Below are positions 21,129 to 31,299 of a stretch of 64,000 nt of DNA, one piece after another. The first letter of the stretch is position 1; each line of letters begins with the position of its first letter. The translations under genes were made by a program, and so were the position numbers. Location: assembly GCA_008477525.1 (NCBI GenBank), contig SPDT01000007.1:4092001-4156000 (forward strand). Reading direction: 5' to 3'. Source of the stretch: Hypomyces perniciosus (lineage: Eukaryota > Ascomycota > Sordariomycetes > Hypocreales > Hypocreaceae). The notes below the pieces were generated by a model. It had not been told where the DNA came from. It ran no database searches and worked only from the letters and a program-made list of their open reading frames with translations.

Positions 21129-22093
21129 GATGGGTCTCTATGCTGTAGCGAGGAGGAGGAGAGAAGAAAAAGAAGTTGGGCTTCCAGCCCGATGACGATA
21201 ATCAACGGATATTCAGAGGCTTCACTGTTGTGGAGACGGAAAGCCAGTTGGTTCGGGCTATGGATGGCGGGGAGGCTTGCTGGATGGCTCGGCGATTGGT
21301 GGGCGGGCGGCTACTAGAGGATAAGACCAGCTCCCCCTCTAGGCTTTTTTTTTTCAGCGCCCTGATTTTTTTAGTTGGTATGGATGGAAGACAAAGACCT
21401 CACTGCCGAGGCGATGAGGCCTCTATATCCTATCTCTCTCTACGTCTACCCGAGCACAATCATCTTAAGGCATATATGCATGAAATCCCCATCGTTTCCC
21501 AAAGATGGAGGAATTGGTCCAAAATAGCCACTCGCAGCCCAGTTCGGAGATAAATTGCCAGCAGTTCATACGTGTCACATGTGGACGAGCCATGTATCGA
21601 AAATCTTTCCAGCTCACCGCTCAAAACCTTGCATATTGCAGATAAGACCCATGACAGCAATGCACACATGCAGACAGACACAACAGACGACGCTGTTCCA
21701 ACTCTGGTAATAGGAAGTGATTTTCGTATTAGTCGATAAGGATTGTGCCTTTGCTTTCCTTTTTTCTTTTTTTTTTCTTTTTTTTTCTTTCCTCTCCCTT
21801 GACTTGGAGGCTCTCATGTCAGAGCCAGCCAGCCTCCCTTGTCCATGTAACTCCGGCTCCGGGTTCCCACAAGGGGAAAAAAGAAGGGCTAAAAAGAGAG
21901 GGCTGAACTCCCAAGCCGCTGGCTCCCAACCCAAAGCGCATGATCGAAGTACTCCTCCCTGCTTGTATGCATCATGTATGTACTTTGTATGTATGTATAT
22001 AGTACTACTAGTATGTCCAACGCCTGCTGTCAACGTCGCTCAAGGGGGTATATCCACTCCATGTCTAATCCAATCCAATCCGATTCTCAACTT
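21129..22093. other. gene-free stretch with poly-pyrimidine tract
   Basis: Contains the upstream region of the DUF1776 gene, a T-rich run (about 21757-21800) and the 3' region of the DUF4185 gene. I see no supported coding sequence. Confidence 0.5.
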
Positions 22094-23314
22094 CTAAACA
22101 AACGAAACGTATACGAGCGGGGTCACGTACGCCGTGTACGTGCTGGCTTTGAAATACTGCGTCCACGTCAGATAGATCCCGTCGTCAGACGCACGAAGCA
22201 TGTCGGGATGAGCTTGCAAACTGTACGAAGGCAAGTCTCCGTCGCCATTCGCGCCCTGGTAGAGCAGATACGGGCTGATCCAAGGGCCGTCCGGACTTGG
22301 CGCCGTGGTGATGTAAAAGTCTGCCCAAACGCTGGGGCTGGCCTGGCCGATCCAGACAAATGACTGATGTCGTTCCGAGTAGTAAAAGGTTCCTTGCCCA
22401 GTTGTCCCCGCATTTGGGACAGCAGCGGCTGTGTTGTTGATGTCTGGCATCGTGTTCGTCCACGCACCGTTGACAAAGTACTGGTATTTTGACCTGTTCT
22501 CAACATGGCTGGCGGGAACCTTTGCCAAGGCGACTCCTCCGGTACCCGCAAGGCCGTACAGATAGGCAAAGCCGTCCTTGACGACGTTGCCATAAGTCCC
22601 AAATCCGATATCATGCTCCTTCCAGAAAGCCGTGTCAACTGTCGTCACATTCGGCACAACGTTCGGATCCAGATTGGGCTTGTAGGTCAACTTGTACAGA
22701 GTCGTGGACGGCTGAGGGGTCAAAACCTCAAAGGTGTCACTGACCATGTGATGGTTTGACACCCAAGTGTATGCAGTAATCGTCCCATCTGCTGCCGTGT
22801 CTGTAACCAGTGGGGGCGAATCTGGCCAGCCCGTCCAGCGAGTCGTACCATTTTCACATCTACCGGACTGCGGGCACATATCGGGGCTCAGAGGATAGAA
22901 AGTCGGGAGGGTTGGCCGGGGCCCCTTCATGAGCAGAATGTTGTTGGTGCCATCGGATCCCCCGCCTTCTGGGCCCCCTGCCTGAATAGCTGGTGATCCG
23001 TCCATGCAGTGGTCGGTCCAGCCGACGGAGTTGACGAAAACGAATGCGTACTGGTCGGTATTGGGGATGCGGATGGATGTGTCGCGACATGTCCACAGGC
23101 TTCGGAACCCCATCTTGACTGAACCGCACGAATCACGGCTGAGATCCGGATCAGTCACATTTGCGAGGAGTTGGGCACTCTTGGCCTGTGGCATAAATGA
23201 TGGCAAAGACTGATTTTTGGGCATTCGGTGGCTCGCGCCATAGCTGGATCGATGAGGGAGTGTGTGGGCATCAGCCAGGACGGCCAGGTAGCTCAAAAAG
23301 GATAGGAAATACAT
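22094..23314 (-). CDS. secreted DUF4185-type beta-propeller protein
   Basis: A single-exon gene of 406 aa with ATG at 23314. The N-terminus MYFLSFLSYLAVLADAHT is a signal peptide (cleavage probably after ADA). The rest looks like a secreted glycoside-hydrolase-like propeller: Asp-, Trp- and Gly-rich blades such as YAFVFVNSVGWTDHCMDGSP, AYLYGLAGTGGVALAKVPASHV and WADFYITTAPSPDGPW, with several N-x-T/S sites. The GGVALAKVP block and overall layout fit DUF4185 proteins, which resemble GH43/GH62-like folds; this is recalled, not searched. Enzymatic activity is unproven. Conserved Cys residues (for example in CRDTSIRIP and CMDGSP) agree with secretion. Confidence 0.72.
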   Translation of the reverse strand: MYFLSFLSYLAVLADAHTLPHRSSYGASHRMPKNQSLPSFMPQAKSAQLLANVTDPDLSRDSCGSVKMGFRSLWTCRDTSIRIPNTDQYAFVFVNSVGWTDHCMDGSPAIQAGGPEGGGSDGTNNILLMKGPRPTLPTFYPLSPDMCPQSGRCENGTTRWTGWPDSPPLVTDTAADGTITAYTWVSNHHMVSDTFEVLTPQPSTTLYKLTYKPNLDPNVVPNVTTVDTAFWKEHDIGFGTYGNVVKDGFAYLYGLAGTGGVALAKVPASHVENRSKYQYFVNGAWTNTMPDINNTAAAVPNAGTTGQGTFYYSERHQSFVWIGQASPSVWADFYITTAPSPDGPWISPYLLYQGANGDGDLPSYSLQAHPDMLRASDDGIYLTWTQYFKASTYTAYVTPLVYVSFV

Positions 23315-24500
23315 GGTTGATGAAGAAAGGAAAATGAAAGCAGAAGAGGGGGCTAGGTATTAAGAACTAGAATACACTCAGGTCATTGCCCCTGATGTAT
23401 GTTGGGATTTGCGAGTCGCCCTCCGAACTGACTTATCTGCGCATGTGAAGGCTCGTCAAATACAAAAGAAATTGCATCACCATTTTCATGGTGGCAATGC
23501 ATGCCATTTATTTCTTCTCAAATTCTTCGGCATGCTTCCCAAGGTGGCGTAGCATTTTATATGGAGGCTACGCAGGGTCTTTGATCAAAGCCCCCGTCTC
23601 ACATACCAAAGTCCCAAACACCACATGTGAAGCCAGACCAATAATGTGCTATAAAGCTGGTAATAAGACCCAGTTGGCATCTGCAGGTTCACCTTGCCGC
23701 TGAGCCAAGGACGATTCGGCACTCATACTGGAAACTGATAGTCAAATCTGAAACAGTTGCCGCGCTGGATTGTGGTGTAAAGTCGCATTCTCGGGTCTCC
23801 ATATTACTAGGTAGTCGATAAGGGGGGCAGCGGTTGACGCCGTGTGGTGCCGTGTGGTTTAAGTGCATAAATACCGGATAGATGCAAGCATGTGAACGGC
23901 AACTGTGGATCAACCGCTATGATCTCAATCTGGATGTCCCAATTTCTAACTACTATTGCTCGTTGTAGTATGAAGTACGGATCTACGGAGTATTACTCTA
24001 CTTCAATTAGCCCCCGACCAGCCCCGCGATCGGAGGAAACTGGGGGCGTCTCGGTCGGGCCGTCAAAAGGTTCCGCAAGCCGGCAGACCATCGGGACCTG
24101 TTGATGCGGTGCGCTTCCATGCTGACTCCGGCCTACAGAGATGTCGTGGGCCACTATCGCGAAGCATCGGAGACGGGCTAAACGCCCATTGGCAACAGAT
24201 GAGGCCATCATGCCCGCTATGCCGCCTTGCAACCCCAATTGGCAGCTTTAGCAAACAAGCTCGCTTCCCACATGAATGCGGGGAAGCTTGTTGCTCTATG
24301 CATTGGACCGGCATTCTCATTAGTCGGCTATCAGCGGGTTCACTTATTGGCCTCTCGTAATAGCCGCCAGGGCCTCCGCAAAGGAGACACCTTCTTATAG
24401 CTATGGCTATGCCACGCCTTAATCGAGCTTCTCTCTCTTTCTCCGCATTCAATTTCTGGCATCTATCATCCCGCGGAATCAGGTTGGCGGTTGTTTCAAA
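23315..24500. promoter_or_regulatory. divergent promoter region, DUF4185 gene and amidase
   Basis: The 1.2 kb separates two divergently transcribed genes and must hold both promoters. It contains one TACGGAGTA element (near 23983-23992) and no supported coding sequence. Confidence 0.45.
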
Positions 24501-26317
24501 ATGTTTCTTCTAGACTATCTGCAGCATCGACGAGACTGGTAAGCCCTTCGACGAATGCTGCCCAACACTACCGTATCCTACTTGCAATCCATGCTAACGC
24601 CTTCGTCTGCTAGTCGATTTAAGCAAGATCAGCGTGATGCCCGTATCCGAGCATTGACATCCTACCATGGCCCATTCAGCGTTCTGGATCGGGAGACCGT
24701 CAACAAGTCCATTGAGGAGCTTGTTGAGGAAGTACACAAGGACCCCAGCCGCGCCGTCGACATTCTGCATACCTATGGCAAGGTTGCTCTCAAGGCCCAG
24801 GAGAAGACCAACTGCGTTACCGAGATTATGCTGCCTGATGCAGAGAAGTGGGTCCAGGATGGTTCTATCAATCTGAAGGGTCCTCTGGCTGGTATTCCGG
24901 TCAGTCTGAAGGATACCATCGACGTGGTGGGATATGATAGTACTGTGGGATACAGCAGGTATGTTGGAAAGGAGAAATCGGAGGACGGTCTCACCACAAA
25001 GTTACTCAAAGAAGCTGGAGCCGTCCCCTATGTCAAAACCAACATTCCTATTACACTGCTGAGCTTTGAATCTGCGAACGATGTCTGGGGCCGATCTACC
25101 AATCCCTACAACAGCAAGTACACGCCAGGTGGTTCTACCGGTGGTGAAGGCGCATTGCTGGCCATGGGCGGCAGAATCGGAATTGGTAGCGATGTTGCCG
25201 GCAGTGTTCGATGTCCCGCCCATTACTCGGGAATCTACTCATTGAAGTGCTCTACTGGTCGGTGGCTGAAGCTGGGCATGGTCACCAGCATGCCTGGTCA
25301 AGACGGTGTCCCGGCCGTTTACAGCCCTATGGCCCGAACATTGAATGACCTGACCTACTTCACACGCACAATCATCAAGATGAAACCCTGGACCTACGAC
25401 TACTCGTGTCACCCTATCCCATGGAGGTCAGAAGTGGAGCAGGAGTACTTGGAAAAGGAGAAGTTCAGGGTTGGTGTCTTCCGAACAGACGGAGTTGTGG
25501 ACCCCAGTCCCGCGTGCAAGAGAGCTCTGGAGATGACTGAATCTGCCTTGCGCAATGCCGGCCACGAGATTGTCGAGGTCGACCCTCCATTGCCCTTCGA
25601 GGCTCTGCAGCTCGCATCCCACCTTCTGGATAGTGACGGCCTGCAGACGGTCAAGTCTTTCTTCCGCTCCGGCGAGTGGAACGATCGTGGTGTTGCTCAG
25701 ATGCGATTCTACATGAAGCTTCCCCGACCCATCAAATATCTGCACTACCTGTGGGTCAAGTACATTCGACGAGATCCTGTCTGGGCCGATCTTATCCTGG
25801 GCTGGCATGCCAAGGATGTTTATCAGTACTGGCAGTTGATCGCGAAGCGAGAGGCCTACAAGAGAAGATGGTTTGAGTGGTGGGAGGACACCAAGGTGGA
25901 CTTCCTCATTTCTCCACCCAATGCATTGCCGGCCGTTCCCCATAACGGTATGCACGATGCTGTCAGCAGCTGTGGATATACGTTTCTCTTCAACCTTGTA
26001 AGCTCCCCTTATACGACTCATTTGTTGAGAATGTGTCTGTTGTTAACGTGAAATAGATCGACTATACTGCCGGCGTTCTGCCCGTCACCCATGTGGACAA
26101 GAACAAGGATCAGTTGCCAAGCAGCTTCAGCATCAAGAAGTTGAACGGAATTGCCCAAGGTGCCTACAAGCTGTACGATGCGGATGCTATGCACGGCCTG
26201 CCGGTTGGCGTCCAGGTCGTTGGGAGACGGTTGGAGGAGGAGAAGGTCTTGGCCGTTATGAAGAGGGTTGAGGATGCTTTGGGAGACGACAAGTTCAAGC
26301 TGCTGGACCTTGACTAG
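24501..26317 (+). CDS. amidase (amidase signature family, fungal acetamidase type)
   Basis: Exons are 24501-24538, 24614-25997 and 26057-26317 (560 aa). The short first exon encodes MFLLDYLQHRRD and joins to CRFKQDQRDARI; the branch site GCTAAC lies in the first intron. The family hydrolyses amides using a Ser-cisSer-Lys triad. The Lys is in LAGIPVSLKDTIDV (about residue 127), and the glycine-rich signature is TPGGSTGGEGALLAMGGR followed by GIGSDVAGSVR, which holds the two serines. The C-terminal part has the usual LPVGVQVVGRRLEEEKVL. No signal peptide is seen, so it is likely cytosolic. Relatives such as the acetamidases AmdS and GmdA use short amides as nitrogen source; which substrate applies here cannot be told. 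Confidence 0.92.
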
Positions 26318-26697
26318 GAAATCGGTTTGGACAAGGCGTAACGGTTGCTTGTTTGAGCTACAGTGGGTAGTAGAGAGTAGTAATACATGATCCAAAATGA
26401 GGCAGGTCTTCTTCCCGCCCGCCTTCGAATGAGTGACCGCGGCAAAACTGTCCAGCAGCACTCACTGTGCACCGTTGACTTTTTTTCTTCGACAAATAGG
26501 ACAAAATGTGATAGCGAGCGTAGACGGGTGGCTGAAGCCTCCGGAATGACCTTTGCCGGGAAGTAATGGTTACAGCAAATGGAAGGAAGGGGTAGTGTCA
26601 TGGGATATTAATGAAATACTCCAATATAGAGAGAGCTTGAGATATAAAGACAAATTTAAAAAGAAATATGGATAAAAAAGCAAAAAGATAGAAATCA
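26318..26697. other. gene-free stretch between amidase and tRNA
   Basis: 3' region of the amidase and the downstream flank of the minus-strand tRNA. The run of A residues just past the tRNA 3' end (26640-26690) reads as T on the tRNA strand and can serve as the RNA polymerase III terminator. Confidence 0.5.
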
Positions 26698-26782
26698 GGA
26701 CCGGGCGATAATCGAAATCGCGACCTGGAGATGTTTGCTGCATAAGCTGCAATCTCTCACTCTACCACTGAGCTACCAGTCC
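26698..26782 (-). tRNA. tRNA with a 14-base intron, probably tRNA-Cys(GCA)
   Basis: An 85-base cloverleaf on the minus strand. The acceptor stem GGACTGG pairs with CCGGTCC. The D-arm is GCTC-AGTGGTA-GAGT with the G18-G19 pair. The T-arm is GCGAT-TTCGATT-ATCGC. Counting along the standard numbering places T33 and then GCA as anticodon, with AGAGA pairing to TCTCC (one A-C mismatch at the end of the stem). A 14-base intron follows position 37, where tRNA introns lie, and contains TGC, able to pair with the anticodon. G at position 37 is unusual. The tRNA call is firm; the amino acid depends on the intron placement. Confidence 0.87.
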
Positions 26783-27372
26783 TGTGGTTGGGAATGAGCT
26801 GTCTTATCCCGATGCCCCGAATTTAATTAGACTGGCTTATAAACGAATGAATGATGGACAAGGAACAAAGAAACTGCTTCCTCCACTGTGAGGTTAATGT
26901 GCACCTATGTTTTTTGTGTAATGGCCAGATCTGTGCATGTCTTATGAGCAATCTCTTGCGATAACTATATTTTGTGTAAATAGAGCCCTTCTTTCCCTGT
27001 CTGTGGTATTATGACATTGTCGAACAATGCTCTTTGTTTGTTAGGTCCCGTGTTTGGCCTAGATTAGTCATCGAGGCAGACAAACGAGTGGAATTTCCCA
27101 CATCTAAGGTACCTAAGACAGTGATTCCAATCACCCAACTTGTGTTCTCGTAAGCAAGGCAACTCAGTGAACGACAACGGCACGGCTCAAGGCACCTTCT
27201 TCTGACGTGGCCAAATCCAGAAGAATCCAGAGTCACCTGGCGTCATGTAGCCATCATTATTCCCCCCAACTTTGCATGGATTTCTCACTCGTTGAAGAAC
27301 AAGCAGCCTGTACGAAGGGCCCCTGAGTGTACCCGTGCCTACCCTGAACTGTTGAGCGTATTTACAGGCAAC
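26783..27372. other. gene-free stretch, promoter side of tRNA and wss1
   Basis: AT-rich in its first half. The frame of wss1 is open for about 80 bases before its ATG but holds no earlier ATG. The sequence TTTACAG just before the start could be the acceptor of a leader intron. Nothing else is supported. Confidence 0.4.
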
Positions 27373-28638
27373 ATGCCTGAACATGACCCCTTGATATTGT
27401 CGTACATCCACCTAAACCGGCTTGCTCGGGCTGATGAGGCGTTGGGAATTTTGAAGAAGGTGGCCTCCTTGGTAAAGCCGATAATGCGGGAACATGGGTG
27501 GAGGGTCGATCAACTGGCAGAGTTCTACCCAACCCAGCAGAACTTGCTCGGTAAACACAGCTCATATCTACTAGCTACGCAGTTGTGCAGTTGGCTAACC
27601 ATACTAGGACTCAATATACGAACACATCGCAAGGTGAAGATATGTCTACGATTACGGTACCCGTCAGACCAAAATCAGTTCTTTCCGATGGAAAATGTGG
27701 TTGATACGATGCTTCATGAATTGTGCCATATTGTCCATGGACCTCACGATGCTAAGTTTCACGCGCTTTGGGACCAGTTGCGCGATGAGTGGCAGGCTCT
27801 CGTCTTCAAAGGCTACACGGGCGAGGGCTTCTTGTCAGAGGGACATCGGGTAGGAGGAGCGAGGTTGCCGGTCTACGAAGCACAAAGACTTGCTCGCGTG
27901 GCAGCAGAAAAGAGACATTCACAACAATCGTCTGGCCATCGACTTGGTGGAGCGGGACTAACGGGACCATCGCGTCCCTCACGGCCGGGGAGGAATCTGC
28001 GTCAAGCAGCGGCAGAGGCGGCCGAAAAACGAAGGAAGGCGCTCGAGGGCTGCGCCACTGAGAAGCTCAGTGAAAACGAGATTCGCGATATTGCGGATAC
28101 GGCGACCAAAAACGGCTTTCGAACGCAGGCTGAGGAAGACGAAGCGAACGATCTTGCTATTGCTCAAGCACTTTGGGAAATGGCCCAAGAAGACAAGATC
28201 ACCAACGGCGGCTTGAATGCGCAGTCGTCACCAGCGGAGGAGGCTATGGGAACTGTAGGCGCGTCATCGAATACCAGCGCAAAAGGGGTTGTCTCAAGGG
28301 AATCTCAACCTCGCGAGCGTCCATTCTGGGTATGTTCGGTCTGCACACTGCACAACCCATCAAAATTCCTGTGCTGCGATGCTTGCGGAGCAGAGCGTTC
28401 TGAGGTGCCGGTATCAGAGAAGAAGTTGAAGCAGCAAGGATCGCCGCCAGCCGTGATTGACTTGACCGCGAGTCCGCCTAAGAAGAAGAGGAGGCATGAG
28501 ACGTCAACAGACCGCAAACCACCTGTGTTAGCACCTCCGCCGCCACCGACATGGCTTTGTGAGATTTGCAACACGGTGATGGAGCGGCAATGGTGGACTT
28601 GCTCGACATGTGGTCGCATGAAGACGAATTCGCGATGA
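27373..28638 (+). CDS. wss1: Wss1-type DNA-protein crosslink metalloprotease (WLM domain)
   Basis: Exons are 27373-27550 and 27608-28638 (402 aa). The 57-base intron is stop-free and in frame; splicing gives NLLGLNIRTHRKVKICLRL, as in the family. The WLM metalloprotease domain fills about residues 10-190, with zinc site HELCHIVHGPHDAKFH (HExxH plus a third His). Role known for the family: proteolysis of proteins crosslinked to DNA, with SUMO and Cdc48 partners. The second half has two Cys4 zinc fingers of the RanBP2 type (FWVCSVCTLHNPSKFLCCDACG and WLCEICNTVMERQWWTCSTCG). Between them is VIDLT before acidic/basic residues, a good SUMO-interacting motif, and PPKKKRRH as nuclear signal. The start MPEHDPLILSYIHL matches the usual beginning. 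Confidence 0.93.
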   Translation: MPEHDPLILSYIHLNRLARADEALGILKKVASLVKPIMREHGWRVDQLAEFYPTQQNLLGKHSSYLLATQLCSWLTILGLNIRTHRKVKICLRLRYPSDQNQFFPMENVVDTMLHELCHIVHGPHDAKFHALWDQLRDEWQALVFKGYTGEGFLSEGHRVGGARLPVYEAQRLARVAAEKRHSQQSSGHRLGGAGLTGPSRPSRPGRNLRQAAAEAAEKRRKALEGCATEKLSENEIRDIADTATKNGFRTQAEEDEANDLAIAQALWEMAQEDKITNGGLNAQSSPAEEAMGTVGASSNTSAKGVVSRESQPRERPFWVCSVCTLHNPSKFLCCDACGAERSEVPVSEKKLKQQGSPPAVIDLTASPPKKKRRHETSTDRKPPVLAPPPPPTWLCEICNTVMERQWWTCSTCGRMKTNSR

Positions 28639-31295
28639 TGGGTGCGGGTACGAAGTACAATTAGTTCCTTGTTGTTTTAACAGTCGAACAAGGGTCGAGA
28701 TGCGGTCGTGCGTTTCCTTGGCCCATATTAAAAACAGGCCGTTTTTGGACCTGGGCAACTTTGGGAAAGGCGTCGATTGCAAATGGAGTAGATCGGCAAG
28801 GGTGGACCTGTGGGAGTTTTGATCGAATTAAGCACTATGATCTTGAGAAATGGCTGTGGGAATGTTTGACTTTTTGGGACTGACATGCGGAGTTGATACA
28901 CGATAAAGCAGCATCCTGTTGTTTGGGTTTATTATTGTTTGTTTGCCAAGTACCTCGAGAGGTAGTACCAGTAATTGCATAGCGGGTGCCGCCTCACCAC
29001 GTCGGAATTTAGAATATGCAATAAGATGTAAAGTATGAGCATGATACTCCGTATTCGTGGTCGAGTCGTACTCGTAGTTGTACAACCGGACTCCGGACCT
29101 GATCAGCCCCAACGCTCGCGTTCTCCGGAGACAGCCCACAGATCCAGCACTTCGATATTATTACGGAGTAATACAGCAAGCCGAAACCTTGGCAGGTCGC
29201 AATTCGCGGATCATCCCAGTGCAGCATTGTGGGCGATGGGTTTGACAGCTTGATTGGCTGCCAGTGGGTCTAAAGTGGACGAAACTTTGCCACTTCCAAG
29301 CACACCCTCTCCTTGAGCTTTGTCTTTGTCAAACAGGTGGTATGTACCAAGTCGAGGGCGGCTGTGTGGTCTCACTCTTCCTTGGCTACGGGTTGGCTGT
29401 GGGTTGAAGCATCATTAAACAAACAAGGGATGAAGTACGGGTAATATGTACTCCGTATCTCTGGACTTCGTACCTATGGATGCGTCTCGCTTTACGCCCG
29501 CCGAAGGAACCGGGGATCAACGTCCACTTATCCACAGGGGATTAGCTGCATAGTGAGTGATTTGCAGTCGTCGTAGCTGCAGGACAAAGCACCTAGGGCG
29601 GACCGAGCCAGTCACATGGTAGCATCACTAACCAATGCCTTTTTTTTCTTTTTTTCTCGCCAGCCACGGCCAACGGGCAAGCAAAGGCCTTTTTGCGTGA
29701 CTCGAGCGGCGGTGTCATCGAGGCTAAGTCCCGGGCAACAGGTCATGGTGAGTTAGTCAGCCATAGATAAATTCTTCCACATCACGAGAGAAGCCTAACT
29801 TGGATACTGGCTAGCGGACTCCCTTTGCCCAGAAACGGTGTTGCTGATTGCTGAAGGAACCCCAGTCTAGGTTTATGCTTCCATACGCTTATCCGTCGCC
29901 ACCTCATCTGTATGGTTAGAAAATCCTACGGAGAACCACTCCATAGTACTCCGTAGTATGTGTGTATATGTAGTACGAGTACAGGTAGTAGTCCGTACCT
30001 TAGCACCTGATGAATGGCAAGTCTTGGTGGCATGCTGGTGTGTCCGCGCCAAGCCAGGCAAGGCTTGTTTTGGCCTCGACTCGCTTGCGTGAAGCATCAA
30101 CTGATAAATCAGCCCAGTCAAACAAACGGGCGTGCTAGACTGCAGCGTTCTGTACTGCACGTGTGGTCTGGATGCATGGATGCATCCTCCATCTGACTGG
30201 GGATTATTTCCTTTCCGCCCTTTTGTGCTGCCGTGTGGTGGCTGAAGCACGATAACAAGGCCATCCAACGTGGATGTGTTTGCCTCATTGTTTGATTTTT
30301 TGTTTCCGCACATGAGGATGTATGCATCAAACGCGGCATTTTACTACTCAGTTGCCTAGTTGCCCAGCGCTTCCGGATATCGCTGCGAGCTGTATTAATA
30401 GTATGGGAGTGTGCCTGTTGTCTGGATCGGTCGAAAGTGGAGAGGTCTTTTCCAAATCGCCAGCAGCTGCCCCCTGTTCCCCCAACTCCCCTGCCCCTAA
30501 CCCCTGCCCCCTGTACGCCCCGCTGTTCCTTGCTGTCTCAGCTCAGGGTCCTGTCATCCTTGTCGCACGTCAGCCAGTCACCTCGCAATCTGTTCGCGGC
30601 CATCAGAGGCGAAAAGCAGTTGTCGTTCAAAAGCCACAAACCCGCCTTTGATCAAGCCTGTTTGCGCTTTGAACCGTCTTGCTTGTCTCGCGGTCTCTCG
30701 CCCCCGCTTCCGATCTGCAATTGATCCTCAGTTGCCCATCACCCTTCCGCCAAGCTCGTCAGTGCAGTCAGCAAACTTGCTTGCCTCGTCTTCCTCTGCA
30801 GAACTTCCAAGTTTCTGCCCGTCGATCGCCCGGCTTCTAGCTGCTGTGCCCCCCCACGATTTCCCTCCATACACACTACGAGTACTTCGTACACGACTCG
30901 ACCTCCATCGAATGGGTGGAGACAAGGATCTGCAATTTACCACATCCGTGCGATACCGGCAGAGCTTCGACAAGTGAACTGACGGCACCAATCGATCGAG
31001 CTGCAATCGCGCAATGCTCTTCCCTTCTTTATCCAACCAATCTCTAGTTGTGCACTGATCTTCCACCCAAGCTCTTTCGCACCTGTACCGACCCAGGCTG
31101 AGTCGCCTGCTCGTGTCTCGTGTGAGCTCGGCGAGGTGAGCTGCCACCGAGAGTGACCATATTCCGCCCTCATCATCGAACCGACAGTCCCGAGCTCCCG
31201 AGTTTGTTCTCAAGGCAGCAACCCATTGGACGCCGCCTTGTGCTCATCCCCCCTCCCCTCCGGCACCTCTTCCTTATGTGCGGGAAACTCGCGTC
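28639..31295. promoter_or_regulatory. long gene-free region leading into the histidine kinase gene
   Basis: 2.7 kb with no supported protein. Copies of the TACTCCGTA/TACGGAGTA element occur near 29045-29053, 29163-29171, 29449-29458 and 29946-29955. From about 30.4 kb the sequence is rich in pyrimidine runs (CCCCTGCCC, CTTCCGCC), typical of a long fungal 5' leader. Two short upstream ORFs are listed separately. Confidence 0.5.
30912..30977 (+). promoter_or_regulatory. upstream ORF of 21 codons in the histidine kinase leader
   Basis: ATG at 30912 opens MGGDKDLQFTTSVRYRQSFDK and stops at 30977, 318 bases before the kinase ATG. If the transcript starts upstream, it could limit translation of the kinase. 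Presence in the mRNA is inferred. Confidence 0.45.
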
Positions 31296-31299
31296 ATGA
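31276..31299 (+). promoter_or_regulatory. 7-codon upstream ORF whose stop overlaps the kinase start (ATGA)
   Basis: ATG at 31276 encodes MCGKLAS and stops with TGA at 31297-31299. The kinase ATG is 31296-31298, so start and stop share the four bases ATGA. This geometry allows termination and re-initiation, or competition between start codons. Confidence 0.6.
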
